Shown here piece after piece: positions 42,259 to 42,329 of a DNA stretch of 42,329 bases. Within the stretch, counting starts at the first letter, position 1; each line of letters starts with the position of its first letter. Source of the DNA: Duncaniella sp. (GTDB taxonomy: Bacteria; Bacteroidota; Bacteroidia; Bacteroidales; Muribaculaceae); contig JAMPEV010000004.1 of the NCBI GenBank assembly GCA_023664955.1, forward strand, positions 1 through 42,329, in the 5' to 3' direction. The notes below the pieces were generated by a model. That model was not told the origin of the DNA and made no database searches. It saw nothing but the letters and a program-made list of their open reading frames with translations. The translations under genes were made by a program, and so were the position numbers.

Positions 42259-42329
42259 GGGCTGTTTAATAATAAACAGGGCTGGAGCATTAAATTTATA
42301 TAAGATTCAGTTAAAACTGAGGTGCAATT

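Overview
The window reads as chromosome of a gut Bacteroidales bacterium, most likely of the Muribaculaceae type. The reasons are two SusC/SusD pairs, a one-piece hybrid two-component regulator, FecR/ECF-sigma trans-envelope signalling, DUF4296 and DUF4369 lipoproteins, and several promoters of the Bacteroidota form TTTG-N19/20-TAnnTTTG. The family-level assignment is an impression from gene content, not a measurement. Almost every gene is on the minus strand; the exceptions are a partial tRNA-Arg at the left edge and one ECF sigma factor near 16.6-17.2 kb. No mobile element, CRISPR array or phage gene is visible.

Read right to left, which is the direction of transcription: (1) 42.2-34.1 kb is a housekeeping run: ileS, a DksA/TraR-like protein, lspA, a DUF4296 lipoprotein, an uncharacterised 106-residue protein, and a SWIM/SNF2 helicase whose C-terminus carries a long Glu-Asn-x triplet repeat. 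(2) 34.0-29.2 kb holds a polytopic multi-[4Fe-4S] protein, a Tat-type Fe-S aldo/keto reductase-like lipoprotein and an SLC13-type transporter. (3) 29.2-17.3 kb is a compact polysaccharide utilisation locus: hybrid two-component regulator, SusC, SusD, GH30 and GH43. (4) 17.2-5.5 kb is a second SusC/SusD locus with a different regulatory logic: a divergently transcribed ECF sigma factor, then FecR anti-sigma, an STN-domain SusC, SusD, two TlpA-like thioredoxin lipoproteins and a DsbD-type electron transporter. (5) 5.1-0.3 kb is a separate two-gene unit, a TonB-dependent receptor and a large surface-type lipoprotein. (6) The left edge is the end of a tRNA-Arg with its terminator.

The most interesting unit is (4). 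It has the regulatory and uptake parts of an ECF/FecR Sus-like system but no glycosidase. In place of enzymes it carries a complete periplasmic thiol-reducing chain (DsbD plus two WCGPC lipoproteins). A hairpin follows each downstream cistron, and one internal promoter lies inside the loop of a terminator hairpin. Other points worth a second look are the GIHH active-site signature of the isoleucyl-tRNA synthetase, an internal twin-arginine motif in the polytopic Fe-S protein, an apparently leaderless GTG-started sigma factor, a perfect 45-bp duplication in the helicase gene, and an inverted repeat around the PUL SusC promoter.
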